The notes: generated by a model from the sequence alone, not told the origin. DNA of 64,000 nt from Pseudomonas fluorescens (GCF_004683905.1 NZ_CP038438.1:2852001-2916000); one strand, 5' to 3'; positions 24,796-35,694 are shown, numbered from the stretch's first letter. Numbers and translations: made by a program.

Positions 24796-25425
24796 ATGCA
24801 CGCACGAGTTTTTCTGTTGGGGCTGAGTTTTTTCATCGCACAAGGCGCGCACGCCGAAGGCATGGAGGAGCGTCTGCGCACCCAGTTGCGCAGCACCACC
24901 CAGCAGTTGCAGACCCTGCAGAGCCAGCAGGCCCAAGCCAGCGCCGCGCAACTGGCGGCGCAGAACGAAGCCAAGGCTGCGCAGGCGCAGATCAAGCAAT
25001 TGACCGCCGAACTGGCCAAGGCCAAAGGCGTCGCCGAGCAGTTGGCCGGCCAGCAGCAGAACCTGCACAACCAGGCGCAAGCGCAAGTCGCCGCCAGCAG
25101 CGAACAGGTCGGCAAGTTCAAGAAGGCCTACGACGAGTTGCTGGTCATGGCCCGTGCCAAAGAGGCAGAACGGTCTAAGCTTCAAGCGCAATTGGCTGAA
25201 CGTGACACACAAGTGCAGCAATGTTCAGTCAAGAATCAGCAGATGTATGGCGTCGCCAAGCAGATCCTCAGCGCCTACGAAAACATCGATGTGGCCGAGG
25301 TGATGAAGATCCGCCAGCCCTTTGCGGGTAGTGCCCGGGTCAAGTTCGATGAGTTGGCCCAGGGGTTCGGTGACGAGCTGTACAAGACTCAATTCGACGC
25401 GCCACAAGCCGCGCTCGCACACTGA
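24796..25425 (+). CDS. Periplasmic coiled-coil protein of the PdtB/TonB cluster
   Basis: A 209-aa protein with a signal peptide ending GAHAEG. A long Gln/Ala-rich coiled coil runs from about residue 22 to 145 (LRTQLRSTTQQLQTLQSQQ), followed by a compact C-terminal part (QQCSVKNQQMYGVAKQIL). It probably acts as a periplasmic spacer or scaffold. It sits between the porin and a YbjN-like gene, in the place of the hypothetical genes of the P. aeruginosa cluster. No enzymatic motif is seen. Confidence 0.8.
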   Translation: MHARVFLLGLSFFIAQGAHAEGMEERLRTQLRSTTQQLQTLQSQQAQASAAQLAAQNEAKAAQAQIKQLTAELAKAKGVAEQLAGQQQNLHNQAQAQVAASSEQVGKFKKAYDELLVMARAKEAERSKLQAQLAERDTQVQQCSVKNQQMYGVAKQILSAYENIDVAEVMKIRQPFAGSARVKFDELAQGFGDELYKTQFDAPQAALAH

Positions 25426-25446
25426 TTTACCAACAAGGAAGAAGTC

Positions 25447-25917
25447 ATGACTCAATTGATCAGCCATGTGTCCCCACAATCCCTGACCGACGTCCTGCAA
25501 GCGGCCGGTTATCGCGTCAACCAGACCGAACAGAACGGCATCGTGCAGTTGCTCAGCGCCAGTCAGGGCATCGGTTATGCCGTGCGTTTCGGCAACCCGG
25601 CGGTGGAGCAGGGCAGCTACGTCGATTTCACTTTCAGCTGCGCGCTGCGGGTGCAAGGTGAGTTGCCACAGGGCGTGGCCGAACAGTGGAACGCCACCCG
25701 GCGTTTTGCGCGGTTGTCGTTGCAGGGCGAGTTTCTGGTGATGGAGATGGACGTGGTGCTGGCGGCCGGTGTGAGCCACGATCACCTGCGCGGCAATCTG
25801 GAATTGTGGGATCGCCTGTTGCAGGAGTTCATCGTCTACCTGCGTGATTTCAGCCAGGCCGCACAAGCTTCGACAGCAAAAGTCGCCACCACTGAGCAAG
25901 AGGAAGTCGCGCTGTGA
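25447..25917 (+). CDS. YbjN-domain protein
   Basis: A 156-aa cytoplasmic protein with no signal or membrane segment. The pattern of DVLQAAGYRVNQTEQNG, then AVRFGNPAVEQGSYVDFTFSC and the helical RLLQEFIVYLRDF, matches YbjN/type III chaperone-like folds. Such proteins often act as small chaperones or regulators. It overlaps the next gene by 4 bp (ATGA-type coupling), so it is co-translated with the PpiC-type protein. Confidence 0.75.
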   Translation: MTQLISHVSPQSLTDVLQAAGYRVNQTEQNGIVQLLSASQGIGYAVRFGNPAVEQGSYVDFTFSCALRVQGELPQGVAEQWNATRRFARLSLQGEFLVMEMDVVLAAGVSHDHLRGNLELWDRLLQEFIVYLRDFSQAAQASTAKVATTEQEEVAL

Positions 25918-26861
25918 AAAAGCCTGCCATGGTGATCGGCGCCGGGGCAGTGGCGCTGTTGGTGGTAGCCGTGGCGCTGGTGCTGCGACCGGGTGCTGAC
26001 CCGGTTGCCGCCCAGCAATCGTCGCCGTTGGCGGCGGTTGCTGCGGGGCCTGCGGTGGCGCGGTTGGGCAATCAGCAAGTGACGCCGCAGGAGTTGCAGG
26101 CGCTGCTGGCGACCGTCCCGCCGGCGACTCGCGAGCAATTGCGCGGCAACCGTGAAGCGCTGGAGCGCTGGATTCGTGCGCGGTTGGCGGAAAAAGCCGT
26201 GTTGGAACAGGCCGACGCTCAGGGCTGGGCACAGCGTCCGGACGTGGTGCGGCAAACCCGCGCGGCCACTGAGCAGATCGTCTTTCGCGATTACCTGCGC
26301 TCGGTCAGCACGGTGCCGGCGGACTACCCGAGTGCGAGCGAGTTGCAGCAGGCGTATGACGCTGGCAAGGGCAACTGGCAGACTCCGGCGTTGTATCGGG
26401 TGAGCCAGATTTTCCTCGCGGTGCCGGATGCCCAGAGCCTGGAAGCTGTGCGCAAGCAGGCCACCGAGCTAAGCAAGAAGGCCCAGAGCACACCGGGGGA
26501 TTTTGCCGCGCTGGCGACTCAGTATTCGCAGGATCGCCTGACCGCCGAACGCGGCGGCGACACCGGGCTGCAACCGTTGCAGCAACTGGTGCCGGAGGTA
26601 AGGGGTGCGGTGGCGAAATTGAAGGTCGGTGCGGTGTCCGATCCAGTGCAGAGCGCGGCCGGCTTCCATGTGATCAAACTCACTGAACAGCAACCGGCAC
26701 GTACTGCGACCCTCGACGAACTGCGCGACCAATTGACTCAAGCCTTGCGTGCGCAACGTCAGGAGCAGATTGCTCAGGCGTATCTGGACGGGATGCTCAA
26801 TACCGCGACGCTGAGTATCGATGGGGCTGAGCTGAACAAGGTCCTCGAAGAGAAACGCTGA
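25914..26861 (+). CDS. Membrane-anchored PpiC/parvulin-type peptidyl-prolyl isomerase
   Basis: A 315-aa protein starting at GTG 25914. One N-terminal anchor helix (AMVIGAGAVALLVVAVALVL) is followed by a helical SurA-like chaperone part (about residues 40-140). A parvulin domain follows (about 155-260, YRVSQIFLAVPDA to GFHVIKLTEQ). It likely folds secreted or outer-membrane clients of this cluster in the periplasm, as PrsA/SurA-type proteins do. It is the last gene of the plus-strand run; a REPIN follows. Confidence 0.9.
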   Translation: MKKPAMVIGAGAVALLVVAVALVLRPGADPVAAQQSSPLAAVAAGPAVARLGNQQVTPQELQALLATVPPATREQLRGNREALERWIRARLAEKAVLEQADAQGWAQRPDVVRQTRAATEQIVFRDYLRSVSTVPADYPSASELQQAYDAGKGNWQTPALYRVSQIFLAVPDAQSLEAVRKQATELSKKAQSTPGDFAALATQYSQDRLTAERGGDTGLQPLQQLVPEVRGAVAKLKVGAVSDPVQSAAGFHVIKLTEQQPARTATLDELRDQLTQALRAQRQEQIAQAYLDGMLNTATLSIDGAELNKVLEEKR

Positions 26862-26884
26862 TGGTGATTCACCGCAGATCCCGG

Positions 26885-26972
26885 GTGGGAGCGGGCTTGC
26901 TCGCGAAAGCGGTGGGTCTTTCAACAAACAAGTTGGCTGGCATGGCCCCTTCGCGAGCAAGCCCGCTCCCAC
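26885..26972. repeat. REPIN (class A)
   Basis: Inverted copies of the GTGGGAGCGGGCTTGCT element lie between the PpiC gene and the LysR gene. Confidence 0.95.
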
Positions 26973-27022
26973 ATTAGAACCGTGGCGTTTTCCAAAATAC
27001 AAAGATCGACAGGGAGTCATCG

Positions 27023-28003
27023 ATGTCATTCACCGAACCCGCAGGACGACAGGGTAGCCCCGACTATCGCTGGGCACAGGGCGAGCGCGAGCCTTGGCTG
27101 GCGCAAGCCGCGACCATCGATGCCGAGGTCGCGCAATATTTTCTGGTCAGTGCCCGTTGCGGCTGTTTCATGCAGGCGGCGCGCAGCCTCAACGTGCGCT
27201 CGACCTTGCTGCGCAAGCAGTTGGCGCAGCTTGAGCAGGAACTGCAGCACTCGCTGTTCAGCTTTCAGGGCAGCGCCCTGAGCCTGACCCGTGAAGGTCA
27301 GCAGTTGCAGGCGCAACTGGTGGCGCTGGCCCACGAACGCAAACTGCCGGTGGTCGAGCAGCCACTGGTGCGTTTGGCGGTAGCCGAATCGATCCTGCAT
27401 GACATTCTCGGTCGCGACCTGATCGCGTTGCTGCGGCGCAATGCCAGCGTGCGTCTCGAGATCATTGCGCTGGACAGCGAGTTGGCCTTGCGCGCAGTCA
27501 GCGCCGACGTGGTGCTGTGGCTGGCCCACGGCGACACCCCCAGCCCCGGCCCGACCTTCGCCACCAGTCAGCCGCAGGCCCTGGCGCGTCTGGATTACCT
27601 GCCGCACATCGCCAAACGCTATTCCCGGGTCACCGCGCGCCCGGCGAGTGCCGATGATCTGAGCGATTTCATGCTGGTGCAATGGCAGCACGACCGGCAG
27701 ATCGACAGCTTCCGGCCGTGGAATGAACTGGTCGAACAACGTCTAGCCGGCGTGGTGCAGATGCAGTCCTATGAGCTGATGCTGGAAATGATCCGCTGCA
27801 GCGCTTGCATCGGGTTGCTGCCGGCGTACATGAGCCGTTTCGATCGCGGGTTGATTGCGCTGCCGGGGCTGTTTGACGAGCCGATGCAGTTGCAGGCATG
27901 GCTGGCGGTCAACGCTGATTCCCGGGACGTCGCCGAAGTGCAAACCCTGGTCGAACTGATCCAGCACACCTTCAACGAACGCCAGGAATGGTTCCAGACC
28001 TGA
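27023..28003 (+). CDS. LysR family transcriptional regulator
   Basis: A 326-aa protein with a winged HTH around residues 37-95 (YFLVSARCGCFMQAARSLNV, ending LSLTREGQQLQ) after a longer than usual 35-residue N-terminal extension. The effector-binding domain covers about 115-300. GGGAG precedes the ATG. A LysR gene occupies the same position in the P. aeruginosa cluster (PA0701, from memory), so it may regulate the preceding genes, although it is read in the same direction and separated by a REPIN. Confidence 0.88.
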   Translation: MSFTEPAGRQGSPDYRWAQGEREPWLAQAATIDAEVAQYFLVSARCGCFMQAARSLNVRSTLLRKQLAQLEQELQHSLFSFQGSALSLTREGQQLQAQLVALAHERKLPVVEQPLVRLAVAESILHDILGRDLIALLRRNASVRLEIIALDSELALRAVSADVVLWLAHGDTPSPGPTFATSQPQALARLDYLPHIAKRYSRVTARPASADDLSDFMLVQWQHDRQIDSFRPWNELVEQRLAGVVQMQSYELMLEMIRCSACIGLLPAYMSRFDRGLIALPGLFDEPMQLQAWLAVNADSRDVAEVQTLVELIQHTFNERQEWFQT

Positions 28004-28031
28004 TCCGATTCTGCCAACACCCCCAATCCCC

Positions 28032-28121
28032 TGTGGGAGCGGGCTTGCTCGCGAAAGCGGTGTGTCAGGTGACAGCGATGTTGAATTTCAGACCGCTTTC
28101 GCGAGCAAGCCCGCTCCCACA
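28032..28121. repeat. REPIN (class A)
   Basis: Inverted copies of the class A REP lie between the LysR and GNAT genes. A further half-REP fragment (CTGTGGGAG) lies at about 28716-28724, abutting the stop of the racemase gene. Confidence 0.95.
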
Positions 28122-28194
28122 TTTTGATATTCGCCAGCCAGACGCTCAACGGTTTAGAGTAAGCGGCCACACATCGATCCAGGAAGGATCTGCC

Positions 28195-28704
28195 ATGCCC
28201 GACCACAACCCCGCCATCACCCTCGAACGCTTCAACGAATCCCATATCGAGGCCGTTACCGCGCTGTACAACGATCCGGCCGTGACCCGGCAGGTGTTGC
28301 AGATGCCGTTTCAGTCCACCGAGATCTGGCGCCAACGGCTGCTGGCGGAGAACGAGCGGATGGTCAAACTGGTGGCGCTGCATCAGGGCGCGGTGGTCGG
28401 TCATCTCGGGCTGGAAAACTATTCGCGGATTCGCCGCGCCCACGCCGGCAGCGTCGGCATGGCCGTCGCTGTGGCGTGGCAAGGCAAGGGTGTCGGGTCG
28501 AAACTGCTGGCGGCGGCGCTGGACGTCGCCGACAACTGGATGAACCTGCACCGGGTCGAACTCTCGGTGTACGCCGACAACCAGGCGGCCATCGGTCTCT
28601 ACCGCAAGTTCGGCTTCGAGAACGAAGGCCTGTTTCGTGACTACGCCGTGCGCGACGGGCAATGGGTCGACACCCTGAGCATGGCCCGTCTGCGTCGTCG
28701 ATAA
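28195..28704 (+). CDS. GNAT family N-acetyltransferase
   Basis: A 169-aa protein starting MPDHNPAITLERF after AGGAAGGAT. The acetyl-CoA loop AWQGKGVGSKLL is clear, preceded by AGSVGMAVAV. The end (LYRKFGFENEGLFRDYAVRDG) is typical of RimJ/RimL-like or PhnO-like GNATs that acetylate amino acids or protein N-termini. The substrate is unknown. It converges with the racemase gene. Confidence 0.92.
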   Translation: MPDHNPAITLERFNESHIEAVTALYNDPAVTRQVLQMPFQSTEIWRQRLLAENERMVKLVALHQGAVVGHLGLENYSRIRRAHAGSVGMAVAVAWQGKGVGSKLLAAALDVADNWMNLHRVELSVYADNQAAIGLYRKFGFENEGLFRDYAVRDGQWVDTLSMARLRRR

Positions 28705-28724
28705 GCCAAAAAATCCTGTGGGAG

Positions 28725-29417
28725 TCAGTTGCCCAGAGCGAACGCCACCGCCGACTGCGCATGCAACTCGGTGGTGTCGAGCAGGGGCAGGGCGCTGTGT
28801 TCGGGTTTGACCAGCAGGCCGATTTCCGTGCAGCCGAGGATGATCGCCTGGGCACCGCGCGCGGTCAGCGCTTCGATCACCTGTTGATAGATTTTGCGTG
28901 ATTCGTCACTGATCACCCCGACGCACAATTCGTCGTAGATGATCCGGTGCACGTCCTTGCGCTCGGCGTCGTCCGGCACCAGTACCGTCAGACCCTGCGC
29001 AATCAGGCGCTGCTTGAGAAAATCCTGCTCCATGGTGAACGCCGTGCCGAGCAGACCGACCGTGCGCGCATCGATGGCCAATGCTGCCTGCGCCGCCGGT
29101 TCGGCGATGTGCAGGAACGGAATGCTGATCGCTGCCTGAATCTGCGCCGCGACCTTGTGCATGGTGTTGGTACACAGCACCACGCATTCGGCGCCGCCGG
29201 CCTCGAGCCTGCGCGCGGCATCCACCAGAATCGCCGCCGCATCGTCCCAGCGCCCGGCGTGCTGCGCCTGTTCGACCGGGCCGAAGTCGACGCTGTACAT
29301 CAGGATTTGCGCCGAGCGCAGCGAGCCGAGCCGGTCACGAACCTGTTGATTGATGAGACGATAATATTCCGCGCTGGATTCCCAGCTCATGCCGCCGATC
29401 AGGCCGATGGTGCGCAT
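28725..29417 (-). CDS. Aspartate/glutamate racemase family protein (YgeA-like)
   Basis: A 230-aa protein starting MRTIGLIGGMSWESSAEYYR after a GAGGAG site; a longer frame to 29501 lacks support. Both catalytic Cys regions are present: CTNTMHKVA (first Cys, about residue 83) and LGCTEIGLL (second, about residue 197). These PLP-independent racemases interconvert L- and D-amino acids in the cytoplasm. The closest known type is the broad-specificity YgeA family. Its 3' end touches a half REP. Confidence 0.93.
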   Translation of the reverse strand: MRTIGLIGGMSWESSAEYYRLINQQVRDRLGSLRSAQILMYSVDFGPVEQAQHAGRWDDAAAILVDAARRLEAGGAECVVLCTNTMHKVAAQIQAAISIPFLHIAEPAAQAALAIDARTVGLLGTAFTMEQDFLKQRLIAQGLTVLVPDDAERKDVHRIIYDELCVGVISDESRKIYQQVIEALTARGAQAIILGCTEIGLLVKPEHSALPLLDTTELHAQSAVAFALGN

Positions 29418-29622
29418 TGAAACTCCTCGAACAATGGCCCGTATTGGAAAAGTCGGGCTCCGGCCGAGTGTCCATCGGTTCAATGACGGATGCCAGTACA
29501 AAGCAACTGTACCGTTGATCCTGTTGCCAAGTGTCCCGGTGCCGGCGATCGAGGTTTAACGTACGCCGGCGCCTCGATCTGTCACTATCGACTATCGCAG
29601 GCTCTCCCCGAGGAACGTACCG

Positions 29623-30114
29623 ATGAACGACGTACAACAACTGGGCGAAATGCTTCGTCACTATGCCGAGAGTGAAGCGCACAAGAAGCAATTGTTCGAA
29701 ACCCAGTCACAGGCGTGGGCCAGCCGCATCACCGAGCTGTTCGGCCAGATCCGGCAATGGCTGGAACCGGTGCAGGCACCGAACCTGCTGGAGGTGAGCC
29801 GCGAGGCTTACGTCGCATTCGGGCCGAGCACGCCGGTGGAAACCTCGACCTTCAAGACCGAGAAACTGAGCATCGTGATTGCCGGCAAAGCGGTGGAGTT
29901 CGTGCCAGACGTGATGGGCAGCGCCGGGCAGATTTCCCTGGCGGTGATGGGCCTGACGGCGGCGCGCTATGGCAGCATTTCGCTGGTCGGGCTGCCGAAC
30001 GGCGAGTGGCAATGGCGCAAGACCAATGGCCTGAAGGATCCCGACACCTTTGTGTTTGATGCGGACTTTCTCGCGCAGCAACTGCAGAGCCTGATTCCGC
30101 GCGATCGCGCCTAG
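29623..30114 (+). CDS. Conserved-type hypothetical protein
   Basis: A 163-aa soluble protein with an N-terminal helical region (QLGEMLRHYAESEAHKKQLF) and a beta-rich C-terminal half (LSIVIAGKAVEFVPDVMGSAG, then PNGEWQWRKTNG). It has normal Pseudomonas codon use and a GAGGAACG ribosome-binding site. I do not recognise the family, and the neighbours (racemase, ccoN4) give no clear hint. Confidence 0.75.
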   Translation: MNDVQQLGEMLRHYAESEAHKKQLFETQSQAWASRITELFGQIRQWLEPVQAPNLLEVSREAYVAFGPSTPVETSTFKTEKLSIVIAGKAVEFVPDVMGSAGQISLAVMGLTAARYGSISLVGLPNGEWQWRKTNGLKDPDTFVFDADFLAQQLQSLIPRDRA

Positions 30115-30138
30115 ATCTCAGGATTTGCACAAGTCCCC

Positions 30139-30227
30139 TGTAGGAGTGAGCCTGCTCGCGATAGCGGTATATCAGTCACCATACAGTTGGCTGAATGACC
30201 GCAATCGCGAGCAGGCTCACTCCTACA
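30139..30227. repeat. REPIN, variant A' (TGTAGGAGTGAGCCTGCTCGCGA)
   Basis: Inverted copies of a diverged class A REP (TAGGAGTGAGCCTGCT instead of TGGGAGCGGGCTTGCT) lie between convergent genes. Both arms carry the same changes, so the pair evolved together. Confidence 0.92.
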
Positions 30228-30244
30228 AAGGGGCGGTGGTGGGG

Positions 30245-30463
30245 TTACATCTCGAGGTTGATCCAGCCCGGTTTCGCCTCTTCCGGCGCCACCGCCTTCA
30301 CGGTTTTGCCGGTCGCCAGCTCCACTCGCCGTGCCACCTCCGGATCATCAGCAAACGGCACCATGCTCGCATCGTCGAGGCTCTCTGAAGTCTGATGGCG
30401 CAGGCAGTACTCTACCGCCAGCCACAGAAACACCACCCCCAGCACATTCAAGAAAATATCCAT
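30245..30463 (-). CDS. Small membrane-anchored protein downstream of ccoN4
   Basis: A 72-aa protein with an N-terminal membrane helix (MDIFLNVLGVVFLWLAVEY) and a charged tail ending PGWINLEM. It starts 18 bp after the oxidase gene and is co-transcribed with it. It resembles the small PA4134-type partner of CcoN4 in P. aeruginosa (from memory) and may be a CcoQ-like stabilising subunit. Function unproven. Confidence 0.75.
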   Translation of the reverse strand: MDIFLNVLGVVFLWLAVEYCLRHQTSESLDDASMVPFADDPEVARRVELATGKTVKAVAPEEAKPGWINLEM

Positions 30464-30481
30464 CCTCTGCGGCTCCCTGCC

Positions 30482-31909
30482 TCAGGCAATCTGTGCCTGG
30501 CTGCGTGCCAGCGCCACGTCGGCGACCCGCACCGTGCGCCAGACGTTGTAGGCCATCAGCAGCATGCCGCTGAGGAAGAACACCCCGCCGGCAAAGCGCA
30601 CGATGAACCCCGGATGACTGGCCTGCAGCGCCTCGACAAACGAGTAGGTCAGCGTGCCGTCCTCGTTGATCGCTCGCCACATCAGGCCCTGAGTGATGCC
30701 GTTGACCCACATCGACGCGATGTACAACACGGTGCCGATGGTCGCCAGCCAGAAGTGCAGGTTGATCAGCGGCGTGCTGTACATCTGCTCGCGTCCAAAG
30801 ACTTTCGGCACCATGTGATACGTCGCGCCGAAGGTGATCATCGCCACCCAGCCCAAAGCCCCGGCGTGAACGTGGCCGATGGTCCAGTCGGTGTAGTGGG
30901 AGAGGGCGTTGACGGTTTTGATCGCCATCATCGGGCCTTCGAAGGTCGACATGCCGTAGAACGCCAGCGACAGCACCAGGAAGCGCAAAATCGGGTCGGT
31001 GCGCAACTTATGCCAGGCACCGGACAAGGTCATCATGCCGTTGATCATCCCGCCCCAGCTCGGCGCCAGCAGGATCAGTGACATCGCCATGCCCAGCGAC
31101 TGCGCCCAGTCCGGCAGCGCGGTGTAGTGCAAGTGGTGCGGGCCGGCCCAGATGTACAGGGTGATCAGCGCCCAGAAATGCACGATCGACAACCGGTATG
31201 AATACACCGGGCGATTCACCTGTTTTGGCACGAAGTAATACATCATTCCGAGGAAGCCGGTGGTCAGGAAGAAACCCACCGCGTTATGCCCGTACCACCA
31301 CTGCACCATGGCATCGGTGGCCCCGGAATACACCGGATAGGATTTGAACCAGTCCACCGGGATCGACAGGTGATTGACCACGTGCAGCATGGCGATCACC
31401 AGAATGAACGCGCCGAAGAACCAGTTGCCGACATAGATGTGTTTGGTCTTGCGCTGCACCACGGTGGTGAAAAACACGATGGCGTACGCGACCCAGACCA
31501 CCGCCATCCACACCGCGCCGGAGAATTCGATCTCGGCGTATTCCTTGGTGGTGGTGTAGCCCATTGGCAGGGTGATCAGCATGATCACGATCACCGATTG
31601 CCAGCCCCAGAAGGTGAAGGCCGCGAGCTTGTCCGAGTACAGCCGCACCTGGCAGGTACGTTGCACCGCGTAGTAACTGGCGGCGAATTGCGCGCTGCCG
31701 GCGAAACCGAAAATCACCAGGCTGGTGTGCAATGGCCGCAAGCGGCCGAAGGTGGTCCAGGGCAGGTCGAGGTTCATGTCCGGCCACACCAGTTGCGAAG
31801 CGATCCAGACCCCCATCGCCATGCCGACAACACCCCAGAAAACCGTCGCGATAACGAATTGGCGGACGACCTTGTAGTTATACGCCTGTCCGATTGTTGC
31901 TGTGCTCAT
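30482..31909 (-). CDS. ccoN4: Orphan cbb3 cytochrome oxidase catalytic subunit, CcoN4-like
   Basis: A 475-aa protein; ATG 31909 ([18 protein letters not shown]) gives the usual CcoN start. It has twelve membrane helices and the full set of metal ligands: low-spin haem His in [13 protein letters not shown], CuB site [10 protein letters not shown] and [11 protein letters not shown], and haem ligands in [12 protein letters not shown]. No ccoO or ccoP is linked, so it must assemble with CcoO/CcoP encoded elsewhere. In P. aeruginosa, CcoN4-containing oxidase gives cyanide resistance and is induced under cyanogenic conditions. It is divergent from the siroheme reductase gene at 32263, matching the P. 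aeruginosa neighbourhood. Confidence 0.9.
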   Translation of the reverse strand: MSTATIGQAYNYKVVRQFVIATVFWGVVGMAMGVWIASQLVWPDMNLDLPWTTFGRLRPLHTSLVIFGFAGSAQFAASYYAVQRTCQVRLYSDKLAAFTFWGWQSVIVIMLITLPMGYTTTKEYAEIEFSGAVWMAVVWVAYAIVFFTTVVQRKTKHIYVGNWFFGAFILVIAMLHVVNHLSIPVDWFKSYPVYSGATDAMVQWWYGHNAVGFFLTTGFLGMMYYFVPKQVNRPVYSYRLSIVHFWALITLYIWAGPHHLHYTALPDWAQSLGMAMSLILLAPSWGGMINGMMTLSGAWHKLRTDPILRFLVLSLAFYGMSTFEGPMMAIKTVNALSHYTDWTIGHVHAGALGWVAMITFGATYHMVPKVFGREQMYSTPLINLHFWLATIGTVLYIASMWVNGITQGLMWRAINEDGTLTYSFVEALQASHPGFIVRFAGGVFFLSGMLLMAYNVWRTVRVADVALARSQAQIA

Positions 31910-32133
31910 GGTCAGTTCATCCACGGTTGCAAAGTCTTGCCAGGCCACCCTGGTCTGGCACGAGCTGCACTGTAGGAACAGCGTCGGAAACAAAACAGGC
32001 TCAGGAATCTTTCATTTGTACGGATCAGATTGAAGTGCTGCCTGCGGCGTTCTGCCGCGCCCTGATATGGTTTTTATGACTTCAGGTGAATCTGTTGGGT
32101 GCTGCGCTGCTCGTCCATAGTCGGGGAAAATCC

Positions 32134-32223
32134 TGTGGGAGCGGGCTTGCTCGCGAAAGCGGCGTGTCAGCCAACAAGTCAGTTGCCTGACACGCCGCTT
32201 TCGCGAGCAAGCCCGCTCCCACA
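32134..32223. repeat. REPIN (class A) between divergent ccoN4 and reductase genes
   Basis: Inverted class A REP copies end 40 bp before the reductase start codon. It is unusual for a REPIN to lie inside a divergent promoter region; most here are at gene 3' ends. Confidence 0.95.
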
Positions 32224-32225
32224 GT

Positions 32226-32242
32226 TTTGATCTGGGATCAAA
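32226..32242. promoter_or_regulatory. Perfect palindrome TTTGATC-TGG-GATCAAA (possible operator)
   Basis: A 7-3-7 perfect inverted repeat lies 21 bp upstream of the reductase start. It resembles an ANR/FNR box (TTGAT-N4-ATCAA) but has a 5-bp spacer, one too many, so another regulator such as the linked MocR-type protein is also possible. Confidence 0.45.
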
Positions 32243-32262
32243 CCTGATGGGGTAGCCGCTGC

Positions 32263-33932
<1,670 letters not shown>

Positions 33933-33936
<4 letters not shown>

Positions 33937-34412
33937 ACAATCTGCTGCGTCTGGAGCAAGGTGTCGCACGCCTGATCGAGGACGACCCATGGACGCTGGT
34001 TCGCGAGCCGGAGCAGGGCAGGCCGCAAGGATTGCTGATCCTGCCGCTGGCGCACTGGCTGCAATCGCCCTCGGCCCACGCGGTGTGGCTGGGGCCGGAC
34101 GATGAAGTTGAAAGCGTGGTGCCGTGGCTGGCCTCGCTGCCGCTGATTGCCCTGGATTTTCCGAGCTTTCGCGACGGTCGCGCCTACAGTCAGGCGTATC
34201 TGCTGCGTAGCCGGTTTGGCTGGGCTGGCGAGTTGCGCGCGATTGGTGATGTTTTGCGTGATCAGCTCAGTCATATGCGCCAGTGCGGGTTCGACAGCTT
34301 CGCGGTGCGCGAGGACAAGTCGGCTGAGGATGCCCTGAAGGGACTGGCCGGCATGAGCGTGCTGTACGGCCGCTCGGTGATCGAGCCACGGCCGCTATTC
34401 CGCAGACGCTGA
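33933..34412 (+). CDS. DUF934 family protein
   Basis: A 159-aa protein overlapping the reductase stop by 4 bp (ATGA). DUF934 proteins accompany siroheme sulfite/nitrite reductases almost always. Recognisable parts are IALDFPSFRDGRAYSQAYLL and the C-terminal MRQCGFDSFAVRED. It is thought to assist the reductase, but its biochemical role is not established. Confidence 0.93.
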
Positions 34413-34436
34413 ATATCCATTGCTTGATAGATACTT

Positions 34437-34569
34437 TGTGGTGAGGGGATTTATCCCCGATGGGCTGCGAAGCAGACCTAAAATCTGCCGAAGCATTTCT
34501 TCAGCTAAAACCTGTTGGCTGGTTCTGCGGCCGCCGCGCAGCCGGTCGGGGATAAATCCCCTCACCACA
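34437..34569. repeat. Long inverted repeat, class B (TGTGGTGAGGGGATTTATCCCC)
   Basis: Inverted arms beginning TGTGGTGAGGGGATTTATCC with an inner GGCTGCG/CGCAGCC element enclose about 60 nt. The same class occurs at 60140-60256. It follows the DUF934 gene. Confidence 0.9.
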
Positions 34570-34719
34570 ATTGCCTAGCGGCCCCTTCTCTACAGGGGAA
34601 ACCCTTACATCCCGCACCATTCCCGGATTTTTCCTTGGGTCGATGCTGGCCTTTTGGTAGAGTCCCCGTCGCCAGCGGGTTTTCGGCTGGACGACGGAAC
34701 GAAGAAGGGAGTCTGGGTA

Positions 34720-35694
34720 GTGAGTGCGGGCAAAAAGATTTTGGGCCTCACGGCGTTGCTGTTGATGCTGACGCTGTGGGCCAGTTACTTCTATGTGTTC
34801 AAGGAAAACCGCGACGGCCAGTTGGGCGGCGCCGGTGAAAGCACCGCGTGGTGCGGCGCGCCGCCGTCCACCGAAGCGGCGCTGTTGGGCAAGGATCAAC
34901 TGACCTTGCGCGTCACCAACAACCTGCGCGGCGAGTTCATGCTCAGTGGCTCGCTGGTGGTCTCCGAACGCACCTTCAACCGTTACGATCTGGGCCGCAA
35001 CGAACTGCGTCTGCGCCTGGAACCGTTGCAGTGGTCGTACGGCGTGACGCCGATCTTCCTCGAACAGGTCAAGGTTCAGCCGCTGAGCCGCAACCTCGCG
35101 TCTCCAACGAAAAGCGCCTACGCCGAGCTTGAGCCACGGCCGATCGGCGTCCAGGGCCAGGTCACCGACTTCCCCTTCGACACCTATCGCTACGGCTACA
35201 AACCGGTGCTGTATTACCTCAAGGGCAGCGAGCGCATCGACCTGCGCTTCAAGAACATCACCACGCTGATGGAGATGTCCAACACCTTCACGCCGATCCA
35301 GAAGTACAACCGCGTCGAGTACATCAACGAGAAAAACTCGATGATCCGCGACGAGGATTACAAGGCCTACGGCCCGCACGAATGCGCGTTCAGCGTCGAG
35401 CGCAAAGGCTCGTTCAAGGTCGTGGTGCTGTTGTTCCTGCTGGTGCTGTGCCTGCCGCTGTTGCACGTGTTCTATCGTGACGAGCCGGGGATCGACTTCC
35501 TCGCCACGCTGGTGACGATTGCCGTGGTGCGGGTGCTGCTGGTCGGGCCGGTGCAGGACTTCCAGCTGTACAACATCGACTTCCTGTTCGGCGCTGCGAT
35601 TCTGCTGGTGGGCTCGGTGTCGCTGATCAAGGCGATGCGCGCCAACAGCCGGCGCGAGATGGCGTTGAAGAGCGGGGCGACGTCTTCCTGGTAA
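34720..35694 (+). CDS. Inner-membrane protein of unknown function
   Basis: A 324-aa protein. The GTG start at 34720 is chosen because AAGGGAG lies 9 nt upstream; no ATG fits. One N-terminal membrane helix (LGLTALLLMLTLWASYFYVF) is followed by a periplasmic beta-rich domain (about residues 35-215), then three or four C-terminal membrane helices (VVVLLFLLVLCLPLLHVFY to GAAILLVGSVSLI). The layout suggests an envelope protein with a large extracytoplasmic domain. I do not recognise the family, and both sides are repeats. Confidence 0.8.
   Translation: MSAGKKILGLTALLLMLTLWASYFYVFKENRDGQLGGAGESTAWCGAPPSTEAALLGKDQLTLRVTNNLRGEFMLSGSLVVSERTFNRYDLGRNELRLRLEPLQWSYGVTPIFLEQVKVQPLSRNLASPTKSAYAELEPRPIGVQGQVTDFPFDTYRYGYKPVLYYLKGSERIDLRFKNITTLMEMSNTFTPIQKYNRVEYINEKNSMIRDEDYKAYGPHECAFSVERKGSFKVVVLLFLLVLCLPLLHVFYRDEPGIDFLATLVTIAVVRVLLVGPVQDFQLYNIDFLFGAAILLVGSVSLIKAMRANSRREMALKSGATSSW

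Noticed and set aside
32227..32241. Canonical ANR/FNR box before the siroheme reductase
   Set aside because: Half-sites TTGAT/ATCAA match, but the spacer is 5 instead of 4 bp, so I list it only as a palindrome.
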